Made by a program: the position numbers and the translations under genes. From Nanobdellota archaeon (GTDB lineage: Archaea > Nanobdellota > Nanobdellia > Parvarchaeales > Parvarchaeaceae), in NCBI GenBank assembly GCA_021807085.1, contig JAKAPM010000006.1, positions 1-42,739 on the forward strand: a DNA stretch of 42,739 nucleotides, written 5' to 3'. A model generated the notes under the pieces. The model did not search any database and had not been told where the DNA came from. It saw nothing but the letters and a program-made list of their open reading frames with translations. Below are positions 15,675 through 23,268 of the stretch, one piece after another (positions within the stretch are counted from its first letter, which is position 1; every line of letters begins with the position of its first letter).

Positions 15675-16334
15675 TTAGCTGTGTTTTGAAACGCCGTTTT
15701 TCGGACAGACGCTATTCAGGATGCACTTGCTGCACAGCGGCATGGTTGAGTGGCATATCTTGTGGCCGTGGGCTTTCATCACATAGGCAATATCTTTCCA
15801 GTGCTTTTTCTCGACGATTGCCATAAGGTCCTGCTCAATCTTTTCCGGTTTGTCGCTGTCGGTCAGGCCTATCCTGTAGGACAGCTTTATTACCCAGGTG
15901 TCCACAGGTATCCCTTCCACGATACCATAGGCATTTATCAGTATGGTGTTGGCAGTCTTTCTGCCTATGCCGGGCAGATCTATAAGCTCATTCATTTTAT
16001 CAGGGACCCTTCCATTGTATTTTTCGGAGATCACGTTGCACGTCTTTATTATGTTTTTTACCTTGTTATCCGCGAACGTGACCTTTTTTGCGTAAGACAG
16101 CAATTCCGGTTCCTTTGCTCCGGCATAGTCCTTTGCTGTCTTGTATCTTCTGAAAAGCTCTGGAGTGACCGAGTTTACTACTACATCTCTAGTCTGTGCA
16201 GACAATATGGCAGCTACTACAAGATCTATGGGTGTCTTGAACTCTAAGTAGTATTTCGTGTTAGGATACTCTTTCTCCAGAGTGCCTATGGCTTCTTCGG
16301 ATTTTTTCTTGCCTAGAAGTTGCGGGTGCGCCAT
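15675..16334 (-). CDS. nth: Endonuclease III (DNA glycosylase/AP lyase)
   Basis: 219 aa. The helix-hairpin-helix LPGIGRKTAN carries the catalytic lysine (K126), and the catalytic aspartate is in PVDTWV (D145). The C-terminal iron-sulfur loop has the expected C-x6-C-x2-C-x5-C spacing (C194, C201, C204, C210). The enzyme removes oxidised pyrimidines from DNA and cuts the abasic site. It lies six bases downstream of the methyltransferase gene on the same strand, so they are probably co-transcribed. Its 3' end faces the last pilin-LamG gene. Confidence 0.95.
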   Translation of the reverse strand: MAHPQLLGKKKSEEAIGTLEKEYPNTKYYLEFKTPIDLVVAAILSAQTRDVVVNSVTPELFRRYKTAKDYAGAKEPELLSYAKKVTFADNKVKNIIKTCNVISEKYNGRVPDKMNELIDLPGIGRKTANTILINAYGIVEGIPVDTWVIKLSYRIGLTDSDKPEKIEQDLMAIVEKKHWKDIAYVMKAHGHKICHSTMPLCSKCILNSVCPKNGVSKHS

Positions 16335-16340
16335 TGAATT

Positions 16341-17129
16341 TTAATAGCCTTTGCGCATTAATAGCTTGGTCGGGGTCTTCCTGCACTTAAAGATTATCGT
16401 CGGTCCTATCCTCCTGACCAGTTTTCTCCTGTAGCCAGAGCCCCAGACTTTGTCGTCCGGGTCAAATGGCTCTTCAATCCTCTCCACAGCGAAGCCGTTC
16501 CTGACCAATGCGTTCACCACATCGCTCACCCTGCGTCTGTACATCACGAAAGTATGCCTGCTGCCCTCAGGCCACTTCTCTTCCTCCTCCAGTTTTCCGG
16601 TCCTGTAGTAGCTGTCTTCTATCTCCATCGTCTCCGGATCTATCAGGAGGTAGAACGGGTGATCTATGGAGAAAACCAACAACCCTCGTGTCTTCAAAAC
16701 CCTGCTCGCCCCCCTCAAGACTCTGTCAAGATCCCTTGCGTATTGCAGCGCAAAAACAGACACCACGATGTCGAAGCTGCCGTTTCTGAAACTATCCGAC
16801 GGATGCTCCAAGTCTGAGAACGATTTTTTGATGAATTCTACCGCGACGTTGTTTTTTTTGGCCAATTTTCTCGCGTGTCCAAGCTGTTTTTCGGAGATGT
16901 CTATCCCAACACACTTCGCTCCCCTTTTCGCGAGGGCTATCGACGTCTGACCGCCACCGCAGCCGAGCTCCAGTATCTTCATGCCCCTCACGTCGCCCAG
17001 CAGCCTGAGTTTCCTCTCCGTCGAGCCGAACGGCCCGTAACGGACCGTTTTCAGGTCGTCACTCCCTATCTCCTCCTGGTAATAGCTCGACACTTCATCC
17101 CACCATTCTTCTATACTTTCGTGGTTCAT
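16341..17129 (-). CDS. Class I SAM-dependent methyltransferase
   Basis: 262 aa. Motif I LELGCGGGQTSIALAKRGAK (about residues 51-70), motif II VGIDISEKQL and motif IV FDIVVSVFALQYARD define a methyltransferase of the UbiE/type 11 kind. The N-terminal SIEEWWDEVSSYYQEEIGSD is typical of this small-molecule group, and a C-terminal region with DHPFYLLIDPETMEIEDSYY resembles SAM methyltransferases with YRTGK substrate loops. The substrate is unknown. A leaderless promoter is likely (ATATTTAAC at about 17152-17160, ATG 17129). First gene of a two-gene unit with nth. Confidence 0.85.
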   Translation of the reverse strand: MNHESIEEWWDEVSSYYQEEIGSDDLKTVRYGPFGSTERKLRLLGDVRGMKILELGCGGGQTSIALAKRGAKCVGIDISEKQLGHARKLAKKNNVAVEFIKKSFSDLEHPSDSFRNGSFDIVVSVFALQYARDLDRVLRGASRVLKTRGLLVFSIDHPFYLLIDPETMEIEDSYYRTGKLEEEEKWPEGSRHTFVMYRRRVSDVVNALVRNGFAVERIEEPFDPDDKVWGSGYRRKLVRRIGPTIIFKCRKTPTKLLMRKGY

Positions 17130-17204
17130 ACAAGATACTCTCTCCAGTGCGTTAAATATTGCCCTGTACGCAAGATTTAAATCCGCTGATATTTTAATGT
17201 AGTT

Positions 17205-17651
17205 ATGGAAGTCAGCGAGGGCGACCAGTTTCCCAATTTTCTACTTGATAATGAGAACGGCGAGACGATATCCCTCGAGACGCTGAGGGGAAAGAATACT
17301 GTTGTGTACTTCTATCCGAAGGACAATACTCCCGGCTGCACGACTGAAGCGTGCAATTTCAGAGATAATATCGACAAATTCGTTGCGATGGGCGTTCCAG
17401 TATACGGTGTGAGCGTAGACAGCGCCGAATCGCACAAGAAATTCAAGAACAAGTACAACCTTCCCTTCATGCTTCTGAGCGACTCTAAGAAGGAACTGGT
17501 GGGCAAGCTGGGTATAAAATCGCTTACAGGCGTCGCGTCGCGCGTAACATTTGTGCTGGACAGGGATGGTAAGATACTGAAGATATACCCCAAAGTCAGT
17601 CCCGACAGCCATGCTGAGGAACTGCTTTATTATCTCAACTCCCTGAAATAG
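17205..17651 (+). CDS. bcp: PrxQ/Bcp-type peroxiredoxin
   Basis: 148 aa. The active site YPKDNTPGCTTEACNFRD has the peroxidatic Cys45 and the resolving Cys50 spaced C-x4-C, the mark of the PrxQ (bacterioferritin comigratory) class; GVSVDSAESHKKFKNKYNLP and RVTFVLDRDGKI are also typical. It reduces hydrogen peroxide and organic peroxides in the cytoplasm using thioredoxin-like donors. A TATA element (GATTTAAATCC, about 17173-17183) gives a leaderless start at 17205; the divergent methyltransferase shares the intergenic region. Confidence 0.94.
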   Translation: MEVSEGDQFPNFLLDNENGETISLETLRGKNTVVYFYPKDNTPGCTTEACNFRDNIDKFVAMGVPVYGVSVDSAESHKKFKNKYNLPFMLLSDSKKELVGKLGIKSLTGVASRVTFVLDRDGKILKIYPKVSPDSHAEELLYYLNSLK

Positions 17652-17697
17652 GTAACACTTATGGAAATATGTGTAGGTCCAGCCGAGGTCGTTTGAG

Positions 17698-18066
17698 ATG
17701 GCATTCGACGTAGTGTACACGGCGATATTTGCGATACTCGCGGCAGGAGGTGTATTCTCCAGCGTCATTTCGTTTCTTACTATCTTCGCCATAGTCAAGC
17801 ACAGGAAAGACAACGCGCCGCTCCTCTCATTCTTTCTCAACAAAGACAGCGCCACGAAAGAACTTCTGATATTCAGATATCCCGGCACGTTCCTATTCTT
17901 CACAGGTCTTTTCACCCTCGTGCAGAAGCTGACGTCGTTTTATCCCTCGCTAACAGCTATCAGCGGCGCCACATTTCTACTTGCGTATCTGTCTGGCCTT
18001 GTATCCCTATTCATGATAACAGTGATAACCTGGCGCTGGTTCGTCAGATTCAAGAGGTTCCTATGA
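17698..18066 (+). CDS. Small polytopic membrane protein, unknown
   Basis: 122 aa with three hydrophobic segments (about residues 7-33, 62-78 and 85-112) separated by short polar loops (KHRKDN; FFLNKDSATKELL). A GAGG ribosome site at about 17684-17687 precedes the ATG. No family is recognised. Its stop overlaps the next start (ATGA at 18063-18066), so the two small membrane proteins are translationally coupled and probably form a complex. It follows the peroxiredoxin gene by 46 bases and may share its transcript. Confidence 0.65.
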   Translation: MAFDVVYTAIFAILAAGGVFSSVISFLTIFAIVKHRKDNAPLLSFFLNKDSATKELLIFRYPGTFLFFTGLFTLVQKLTSFYPSLTAISGATFLLAYLSGLVSLFMITVITWRWFVRFKRFL

Positions 18067-18365
18067 TATTCGACTTGTACTACGGCATGATAACCTTCAT
18101 AGAGGGGATAATAATCATGTCAGGAGTATTTGCGATAGCTAGGAAGCTAAGGAGGAACCAGATAGTGTTTCTTACCTCGTTCTACAACAAGAGGATAAAG
18201 AAATACGCTTTCCTGATGTTCTTTATAGCGGTGTTTATCCTGGCCGTCAATTACGCTATAACGACGATTGTCTCCCTTTCGAATTCCAATACTCTAGTGT
18301 GGGAGTACGGCAACGTTGCGGTTTTCGGCGCACTCGCCGCTTTCTTCGTGATAATGTCGCTGTAA
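18063..18365 (+). CDS. Small polytopic membrane protein, unknown, partner of 17698
   Basis: 100 aa, three hydrophobic segments (about 3-25, 47-70 and 80-100) with a basic cytoplasmic-looking loop (ARKLRRNQ; YNKRIKKY). Overlaps the upstream gene by four bases (ATGA). The two proteins have a similar layout, with a hydrophobic start, a basic loop and a hydrophobic end, and may be distant duplicates forming a heteromeric membrane unit; function unknown. It converges on speD. Confidence 0.65.
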   Translation: MIFDLYYGMITFIEGIIIMSGVFAIARKLRRNQIVFLTSFYNKRIKKYAFLMFFIAVFILAVNYAITTIVSLSNSNTLVWEYGNVAVFGALAAFFVIMSL

Positions 18366-18381
18366 GAACGCGTTGCAGACC

Positions 18382-18831
18382 TCAGTCCAGCTGGTTGAAT
18401 ACTCTGTTGTCTTCCTGGCCGTTCTGCGTGCCCCTATCTGCCGTGAAGACTTTGTAGCTCTTTGGTTTCATGACCGAAACTATGTAGTCGAAGGCCAGTC
18501 CTGGGTTGCTACCCCCCCCACAAGAATATATATCGACAGTGGCGTACCTGCTCTCCGGCCAAGTATGTAGGGATATGTGGCTCTCCTCTATCAGAGCAAT
18601 CATCGATACCCCTCCGAGATCCGGTGAATTCTGTACGTTGAACTGCTTCTCCATTATCTCTATTATATGGAGGTTGCCTATCCTAGCCGCCTCTATAACG
18701 GTGTCTCTAATCATCTTTATATCTTTGAGAATTTTCTCGTCAATGTCGTAGAGGTTTCCGAAAACGTGTTTTCCGATGACAGCTACGAGGTTTTTTTCGT
18801 AGACTTTCGCCGAACGACTCCTTCTCTTCAT
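18382..18831 (-). CDS. speD: S-adenosylmethionine decarboxylase proenzyme
   Basis: 149 aa from ATG 18831. An in-frame ATG at 18855 lies inside the TATA element (ATTTAAATATTTA, 18854-18866), so the downstream leaderless start is preferred. The pyruvoyl-enzyme signature is clear: IEESHISLHTWPESRYATVD, with autocleavage expected between Glu and Ser84 to create the pyruvoyl group, and the catalytic Cys in IYSCGG. Decarboxylated SAM is the aminopropyl donor for spermidine-type polyamines. No spermidine synthase or arginine decarboxylase gene is adjacent. Convergent with the small membrane protein genes. Confidence 0.94.
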   Translation of the reverse strand: MKRRSRSAKVYEKNLVAVIGKHVFGNLYDIDEKILKDIKMIRDTVIEAARIGNLHIIEIMEKQFNVQNSPDLGGVSMIALIEESHISLHTWPESRYATVDIYSCGGGSNPGLAFDYIVSVMKPKSYKVFTADRGTQNGQEDNRVFNQLD

Positions 18832-18853
18832 TGATATTTTATTGATGAACTCC

Positions 18854-18866
18854 ATTTAAATATTTA
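18854..18866 (-). promoter_or_regulatory. TATA element of speD
   Basis: The palindrome-like run ATTTAAATATTTA is centred 29 bases before ATG 18831 on the minus strand and overlaps the alternative ATG 18855, which decides the start of speD. Confidence 0.6.
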
Positions 18867-18900
18867 TCTAAACTCCTAATTCGTGTTTACCCAGATCGTG

Positions 18901-20226
18901 CTAGATTTCTGGCAGCTTGAACTGCTCCTTTCCCTTGAATATCTCTATTTCAGAGAGGAGATCCTTCGCAGTTTCCTTGTTATCCTCTACCCTGACGTCC
19001 TTTTCCCCCTCCATGAATTCTTCAATGGTTCCGTCTGTGCCGTTCACAGTCATCTTGAAGCCGTCCTTGTAGACCGCCTTTCTGAGCTTTTCGTAGGTTT
19101 TCCTGACGTATTCCTCTCTGTCTTTGTATCCTCCTGGCAAGACTATCACTGCGCCGTACGCCTCCGAGAACGTGGCCTCCGAATACAGTGCGGAATCGTC
19201 GCCTCCCTGCATCACGTCGTCTATGAGTTTTGGTATGTATACTAAGTTCTGGTAGCCCCTCTTATTTTCGAACTTTTTTCCTCCAGGATATTTGACGATG
19301 AGAGGTATCCTGCTCAGCTCGTCGTAAAGGTACGTGCTGTGCAGCATATACCCGTGCTCATTTATCGCCTGCCCGTGGTCCGAAGTCACTATTATCATCG
19401 TGTTGTCGAATTTTCCGGCTTTCTTCATGGTAGATATAAGCCTGCCTATCTGCCCGTCAAGGTATTCCATTTCCGCTATGTACTCTCTTCTTATGTTCTC
19501 CATCGATTTTCGGCTCATCTTTCTTATACCGGTGACGTTGTCCCATACTTCCTTAGAATTGTAGTTTCTGTACGGTTCGTGCACTTCGAGGAAATTTATG
19601 AATCTGAAGAACTTCGACTCCCAGTTGCCGTTCGCAAGTATCTTGTTGGTGAGTTCCGCACCCTTGTCCAATGGGAAGTTTATAACGTCGCTTATTAGTT
19701 TCTCCCTCTTCCTGAACTTGGCGAATTCCGCTATCTTGCCGAACTTTCCCTGTTTCAGGAGCTTTATCGCTATGTCCCTAGGACTGGCGCCCAGCCGCCT
19801 CGCCTCCTGAAAAGTTTTGTCTTCCTTGCTGACCGGAAAAGGGTCTAGCGTGAAGAACATGTTGAAGCCCGTGTCGAACGCAGTCTGCGGCGACACCATC
19901 GGATTGTTTGATATCCCAAGCGTATTATACCCTTGTTTTGACAGTTTTTCCGGCAGCCTCTCTTTCTGCAAATCCAAGTTGAATCTGGTCAGGTCCAAAA
20001 GCTTGTCCTTCTCGGTCTCGTGGACCCCGTGCTCGTTAAGGTACATACCTGTGAACATAGACACGTGCGAAGGGAAGGTCCACGGGGACGGCGCTATCGC
20101 GTCGTTGTACACTACCGAGTCCTCAGTAAGTTTGGCCAGGTTCGGCGTCCTGGCTTCCCCGCCGTATATCTGCATTATATCCTTTCTCAGGCTATCACAG
20201 ACTATCAGCATTATGTCTGGTTCCAT
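18901..20226 (-). CDS. Alkaline-phosphatase/sulfatase-fold enzyme with Thr nucleophile
   Basis: 441 aa. The N-terminal metal-binding segment IMLIVCDSLRKDIMQIYGG (D11), PNLAKLTEDSVVYNDAIAPS, the nucleophile region SPWTFPSHVSMFTG (T50-F-P-S-H54) and the later VTSDHGQAINEHG (about residues 280-290) place it in the sulfatase/alkaline-phosphatase superfamily. True sulfatases have C/S-x-P-x-R, where Cys or Ser becomes formylglycine; here the nucleophile is Thr and Arg is His, as in phosphatases and phosphoethanolamine or glycerol-phosphate transferases of the same fold. No signal peptide is seen, so it may act inside the cell. It lies 22 bases after the glycosyltransferase gene and probably shares its transcript, suggesting glycan modification. 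Confidence 0.85.
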   Translation of the reverse strand: MEPDIMLIVCDSLRKDIMQIYGGEARTPNLAKLTEDSVVYNDAIAPSPWTFPSHVSMFTGMYLNEHGVHETEKDKLLDLTRFNLDLQKERLPEKLSKQGYNTLGISNNPMVSPQTAFDTGFNMFFTLDPFPVSKEDKTFQEARRLGASPRDIAIKLLKQGKFGKIAEFAKFRKREKLISDVINFPLDKGAELTNKILANGNWESKFFRFINFLEVHEPYRNYNSKEVWDNVTGIRKMSRKSMENIRREYIAEMEYLDGQIGRLISTMKKAGKFDNTMIIVTSDHGQAINEHGYMLHSTYLYDELSRIPLIVKYPGGKKFENKRGYQNLVYIPKLIDDVMQGGDDSALYSEATFSEAYGAVIVLPGGYKDREEYVRKTYEKLRKAVYKDGFKMTVNGTDGTIEEFMEGEKDVRVEDNKETAKDLLSEIEIFKGKEQFKLPEI

Positions 20227-20248
20227 TATCTAAATGAATCTGACGCCG

Positions 20249-21283
20249 TTATTTAACACTATCTGCAGTACCAAGCAGCGTTCTGTAGATATCCACAACG
20301 GCTGCTCTGTTTCCGTCCCACGAGAACTCTTTCTTCACTTTTTCACTCTTGTCAGAGTATTCTTTCCTGAGTTCCTTGTAATCCAGTTTGTCTATCTCGT
20401 CCAGATTCTCTATCTCCCTTGCGTATTTTTTTACCTCTTTCGGGATAGTCGCGTCTTTGTAAACGAACGACGGCACTCCGCATGCGACTGTCTCCAGCAG
20501 TGGCAGGCCGAAACCCTCGTACGAAGTCGGGTATACGAAGTACCTGAAGGAGTTTATAGTCTTGACAAGGTCCCCCTCGGGTATCTTGTCCTTGAATAGC
20601 ACCTCTCCAAATTTTTCGTATTTTTTCTTTAGCGCGAGATAATCCCCAGTGCCGCCGTATACCACCAGATGCAGCTTGCTGCTGATGGTGGACGCTATAA
20701 AGTCCTCTATAAGTTTGTCCACCCTCTTGCGCCTGTCGAAACCGCCGAAGTATCCTATGTCTTCGCCCACTTTAACTTCTTTTAGGGGCTTGAATTTCTC
20801 CTCAACTCCGAGCGTGCTCACCCCTATCTTCTTATTATCTACGCCAAGTTTTTCCTTTAGTTCGTCCATCGTCTGAGTGCTGTTGGCCAGTATATAATCT
20901 GCCCTGTCTATCGCGAACCTAAACTGTTTCCTGAACGCCGCACCGCGCGCAGCACCGTACACTCCTCCGACTTTCATAGTGCCAAAGACAGCCAGGTCGT
21001 GCACAGTCAAGACTATCTTCCTTCCTTCCAGTGATTTCGTCTTGAACATTATCTCCGGTTGGGTGAAATGGACGAGTTCGCCAAGTTCCCCTCTCCTACT
21101 TTCCAGCAGCTTCTTCCTTCTATAACTCTTGTTGAGTATCTTGTCGATGAGTGTTTTGTTCCGCAGTTTTTCCGAGAAATTTATCACGTTTTTTATTTCT
21201 TTTATCTTTGATACCTCGAAACTGTACCGGGGTATGCCCCCCATACTAGGATCCAAGCTCTCTGTAACAAGTGTCACATCCAT
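20249..21283 (-). CDS. GT4-family glycosyltransferase
   Basis: 344 aa from ATG 21283; the in-frame ATG 21301 is only about 10 bases from the TATA element (about 21307-21315), whereas 21283 lies 28 bases from it and is the likely leaderless start. N-terminal Rossmann half includes ESLDPSMGGIPRYSFEV; the C-terminal half has YFGGFDRRKRVDKLIEDF, VYGGTGDYLALKKKYEKFGE and the donor-binding YPTSYEGFGLPLLETVACGV (E-x7-E type), all of the GT-B retaining GT4 family. The donor and acceptor sugars are unknown. Next gene on the same strand is the phosphatase-fold enzyme, which fits a small surface-glycan or glycolipid operon. Confidence 0.9.
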   Translation of the reverse strand: MDVTLVTESLDPSMGGIPRYSFEVSKIKEIKNVINFSEKLRNKTLIDKILNKSYRRKKLLESRRGELGELVHFTQPEIMFKTKSLEGRKIVLTVHDLAVFGTMKVGGVYGAARGAAFRKQFRFAIDRADYILANSTQTMDELKEKLGVDNKKIGVSTLGVEEKFKPLKEVKVGEDIGYFGGFDRRKRVDKLIEDFIASTISSKLHLVVYGGTGDYLALKKKYEKFGEVLFKDKIPEGDLVKTINSFRYFVYPTSYEGFGLPLLETVACGVPSFVYKDATIPKEVKKYAREIENLDEIDKLDYKELRKEYSDKSEKVKKEFSWDGNRAAVVDIYRTLLGTADSVK

Positions 21284-21334
21284 AATGATTGATGCATCCA
21301 TAGGCTAATATACGTTTGTCGGTATTATTGTCAT

Positions 21335-21757
21335 ATGGCGAACATGAAGGTGGAAGTGATAGTCTTCAGGCTGGATCCTGCCGTTGAGATACTCCTCCTC
21401 CACAGGCCCGCCTCCCGCGGCGGGATATGGCAGCCTGTAACGGGGAAAGTGGAAAAAGGGGAGACAGTGCTCGAGGGGGCGCTGAGGGAACTCAAAGAGG
21501 AGACGGGAATAGACGAGGAGCACATCATGAGAATAATCGATAACGTGTATTCTTTCGATTTCACGGACGGAAATGTGGAAAACAAAGAGGAGGTTTTCGG
21601 TGTGGAGGTCGACGCTGACACAGTTGTCGACATATCCAAAAATATCTACGTCGAGCACGACAGGTTCGAATGGATGGCCCCGGAAAAGGCAGAGTCTGCA
21701 ATGTTCTGGTCTACGAATGTCTCCGCTCTGAAGAAACTAATAGAAAAAATCCGATAG
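21335..21757 (+). CDS. Nudix hydrolase
   Basis: 140 aa. A perfect Nudix box, GKVEKGETVLEGALRELKEE then TGI (G37 to I59: G-x5-E-x7-REUxEExGU), follows GGIWQPVT. The C-terminal VEHDRFEWMAPEKAESAMFW with STN resembles the dihydroneopterin-triphosphate/dATP pyrophosphatase group (WxxxxxAxxxxxW-SN). The family cleaves nucleoside-diphosphate-linked substrates with Mg2+; the exact substrate cannot be read from sequence. Divergent from the glycosyltransferase, 51 bases apart. Confidence 0.88.
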   Translation: MANMKVEVIVFRLDPAVEILLLHRPASRGGIWQPVTGKVEKGETVLEGALRELKEETGIDEEHIMRIIDNVYSFDFTDGNVENKEEVFGVEVDADTVVDISKNIYVEHDRFEWMAPEKAESAMFWSTNVSALKKLIEKIR

Positions 21758-21809
21758 CGCCGTGCCCCCTATCTGAAATTATTTATAACATTACCTTTCA
21801 TATAAAGGC

Positions 21810-22313
21810 ATGATTAGGGATAGGGGCGGGCTGTTTACAGTTTCCCACAAGCTAAACGAGAATACACGCACGGCCATCGGCGAGCTGGAAGGTATACTCT
21901 CAGTCATAGCGTCCGAAGAGCTGGGGAAAACATTCCTATTCCCAGAAGGGCTCTCCACGTCCTTCAGGAACATGGTATACACCAAGGTCAAGCTCCTGAA
22001 GGAAGCGGGTGCATTCCCGCTCGCAGCGGGCGAATACGCGGTGAGGCACGGCATTAGTTCCATGGAACTAGACAACGATTCGTCGCACGTTTTCTACTCC
22101 AGATACGTGCATGCCGAGAGGCACTCCACCGGAGGCGGTGTTTTACGGCTCGGCCTGATGGACGGAAACAAGATAAGGTGCTATGCCGAGATAGATTACA
22201 GGCGAAAAGAAGTCCTGTTTGACACCAATTTCATAAACTACGGGGACCGTGAAATGGCGAAGGACTTGGTTGTAGTCTCCAGCATTATGTACGCCGGCAG
22301 GCATATTATCTAA
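21810..22313 (+). CDS. Hypothetical protein, 167 aa
   Basis: Soluble alpha/beta protein without a recognised family. The N-terminal half is helical (LNENTRTAIGELEGILSVIA, VYTKVKLLKEAGAFPLAAGE); the C-terminal half reads as beta strands (GGGVLRLGLMDGNKIRCYAE, then IDYRRKEVLFDTNFINY). A TATA element (TTATTTATAAC, 21779-21789) lies about 25 bases before ATG 21810, so it is expressed from its own leaderless promoter. The gene lies between the Nudix gene and the frameshifted kinase-like gene, all on the + strand. Confidence 0.65.
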   Translation: MIRDRGGLFTVSHKLNENTRTAIGELEGILSVIASEELGKTFLFPEGLSTSFRNMVYTKVKLLKEAGAFPLAAGEYAVRHGISSMELDNDSSHVFYSRYVHAERHSTGGGVLRLGLMDGNKIRCYAEIDYRRKEVLFDTNFINYGDREMAKDLVVVSSIMYAGRHII

Positions 22314-22379
22314 CCTTTGTATTTCGCGTATATTTATATGTGAATCGGTCCTGAATATTAAATTGCAATAGGAGTTATT

Positions 22380-23245
22380 ATGAGTAAGAAAAAAATCGAA
22401 GAATTGATGGCTGTCGTGAGGAGGGTGGGGTCTAACGACGAGAGCCTGGTCCTAACAAGGATTCTATCAGAAACGCAGGTAATCTGGCCGACTACGGGCT
22501 GGTCTTGGTTGATAGGGTGGTAAACGACAACTACCCTTCCGGTAACATTGCAGGTAAACTGCTCTACAATAGCCTGTATCACGACGGTGCTTTCGATGGA
22601 TATTTCAGGAGACAATATGCGCTTGTTGGGAGGATACACTCCATTATACCCAAAAACTCGCAAAAACCGTTTGCTATGCTTGTGAACTCCGACGACAAAT
22701 GCGTCGGTTACCTCGTGGATCAGATAAAGGGAGAGACGCTGGGGGCGTATCTAGAGGCAGGAGTCATCAGGGACGCCATAGAAGTCTCGGCAAGGACCTT
22801 GCAGGTCTCAAAGATAGAGGACCTTCTGAGCGAGAGCGATCTTTACAGCGTGCTTGCGAGGAAGAAACCATCCTATCTGGCGAGAGTGTCGGAGAAGCTG
22901 AAAGAGTACAGTGCGGCCTCCAAGATGTATGGGGAGAGAGCAGATATGCTCGCGCTGGTGGGCGATAAGCTGGACGAGATAGCAGACAGTCTCAAGTCAA
23001 AGGATATTTACCATAACAACATAAGCAAGGAAAATATAGTCATAAACGTGGACGATTCTGTCATTCCAACCGTCTACCTGGTGAATCCAATGAACAGCGA
23101 GGATGCGGGTTACGCAGGAGTGGCCAGAACCGACAACAAGGATGCATCCGATATTGCAGCTGTAAGGGCGCTGCTGGAAAAGAAGATAAAACGTGAAAGG
23201 GCACTGGCCAAAAAATACTCGAACAGATTCGACCGTCTTATCTGA
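22380..23245 (+). pseudogene. Kinase-like (pseudokinase) gene interrupted by a frameshift
   Basis: Two frames together make one gene. Frame A starts at ATG 22380 with a good ribosome site (AGGAG, about 22369-22373) and a TATA element near 22330-22340, encoding MSKKKIEELMAVVRRVGSND, and stops at TAA 22521-22523. Frame B, open from 22436, continues NKDSIRNAGNLADYGLVLVD and runs to 23245. The protein at 32563 has both parts in one frame (DKEKLDAIIKRKLDVID, then TKIRKEGYRMADD), so a one-base loss between about 22436 and 22520 is the best explanation. The C-lobe has IKGETLGAYL and YHNNISKENIVIN where active kinases have HGDxxxxN; the catalytic Asp and the DFG Asp are both Asn. Whether this is a real mutation, recoding or a sequence error is open. 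Confidence 0.65.
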
Positions 23246-23268
23246 TTCTCCAGACCGGCTTGTTCGTT

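Noticed and set aside
22387-22394. A-run as a programmed -1 frameshift site in the pseudokinase gene
   Set aside because: A shift there would hit TAA 22433-22435 in the new frame, so it cannot join the two halves.
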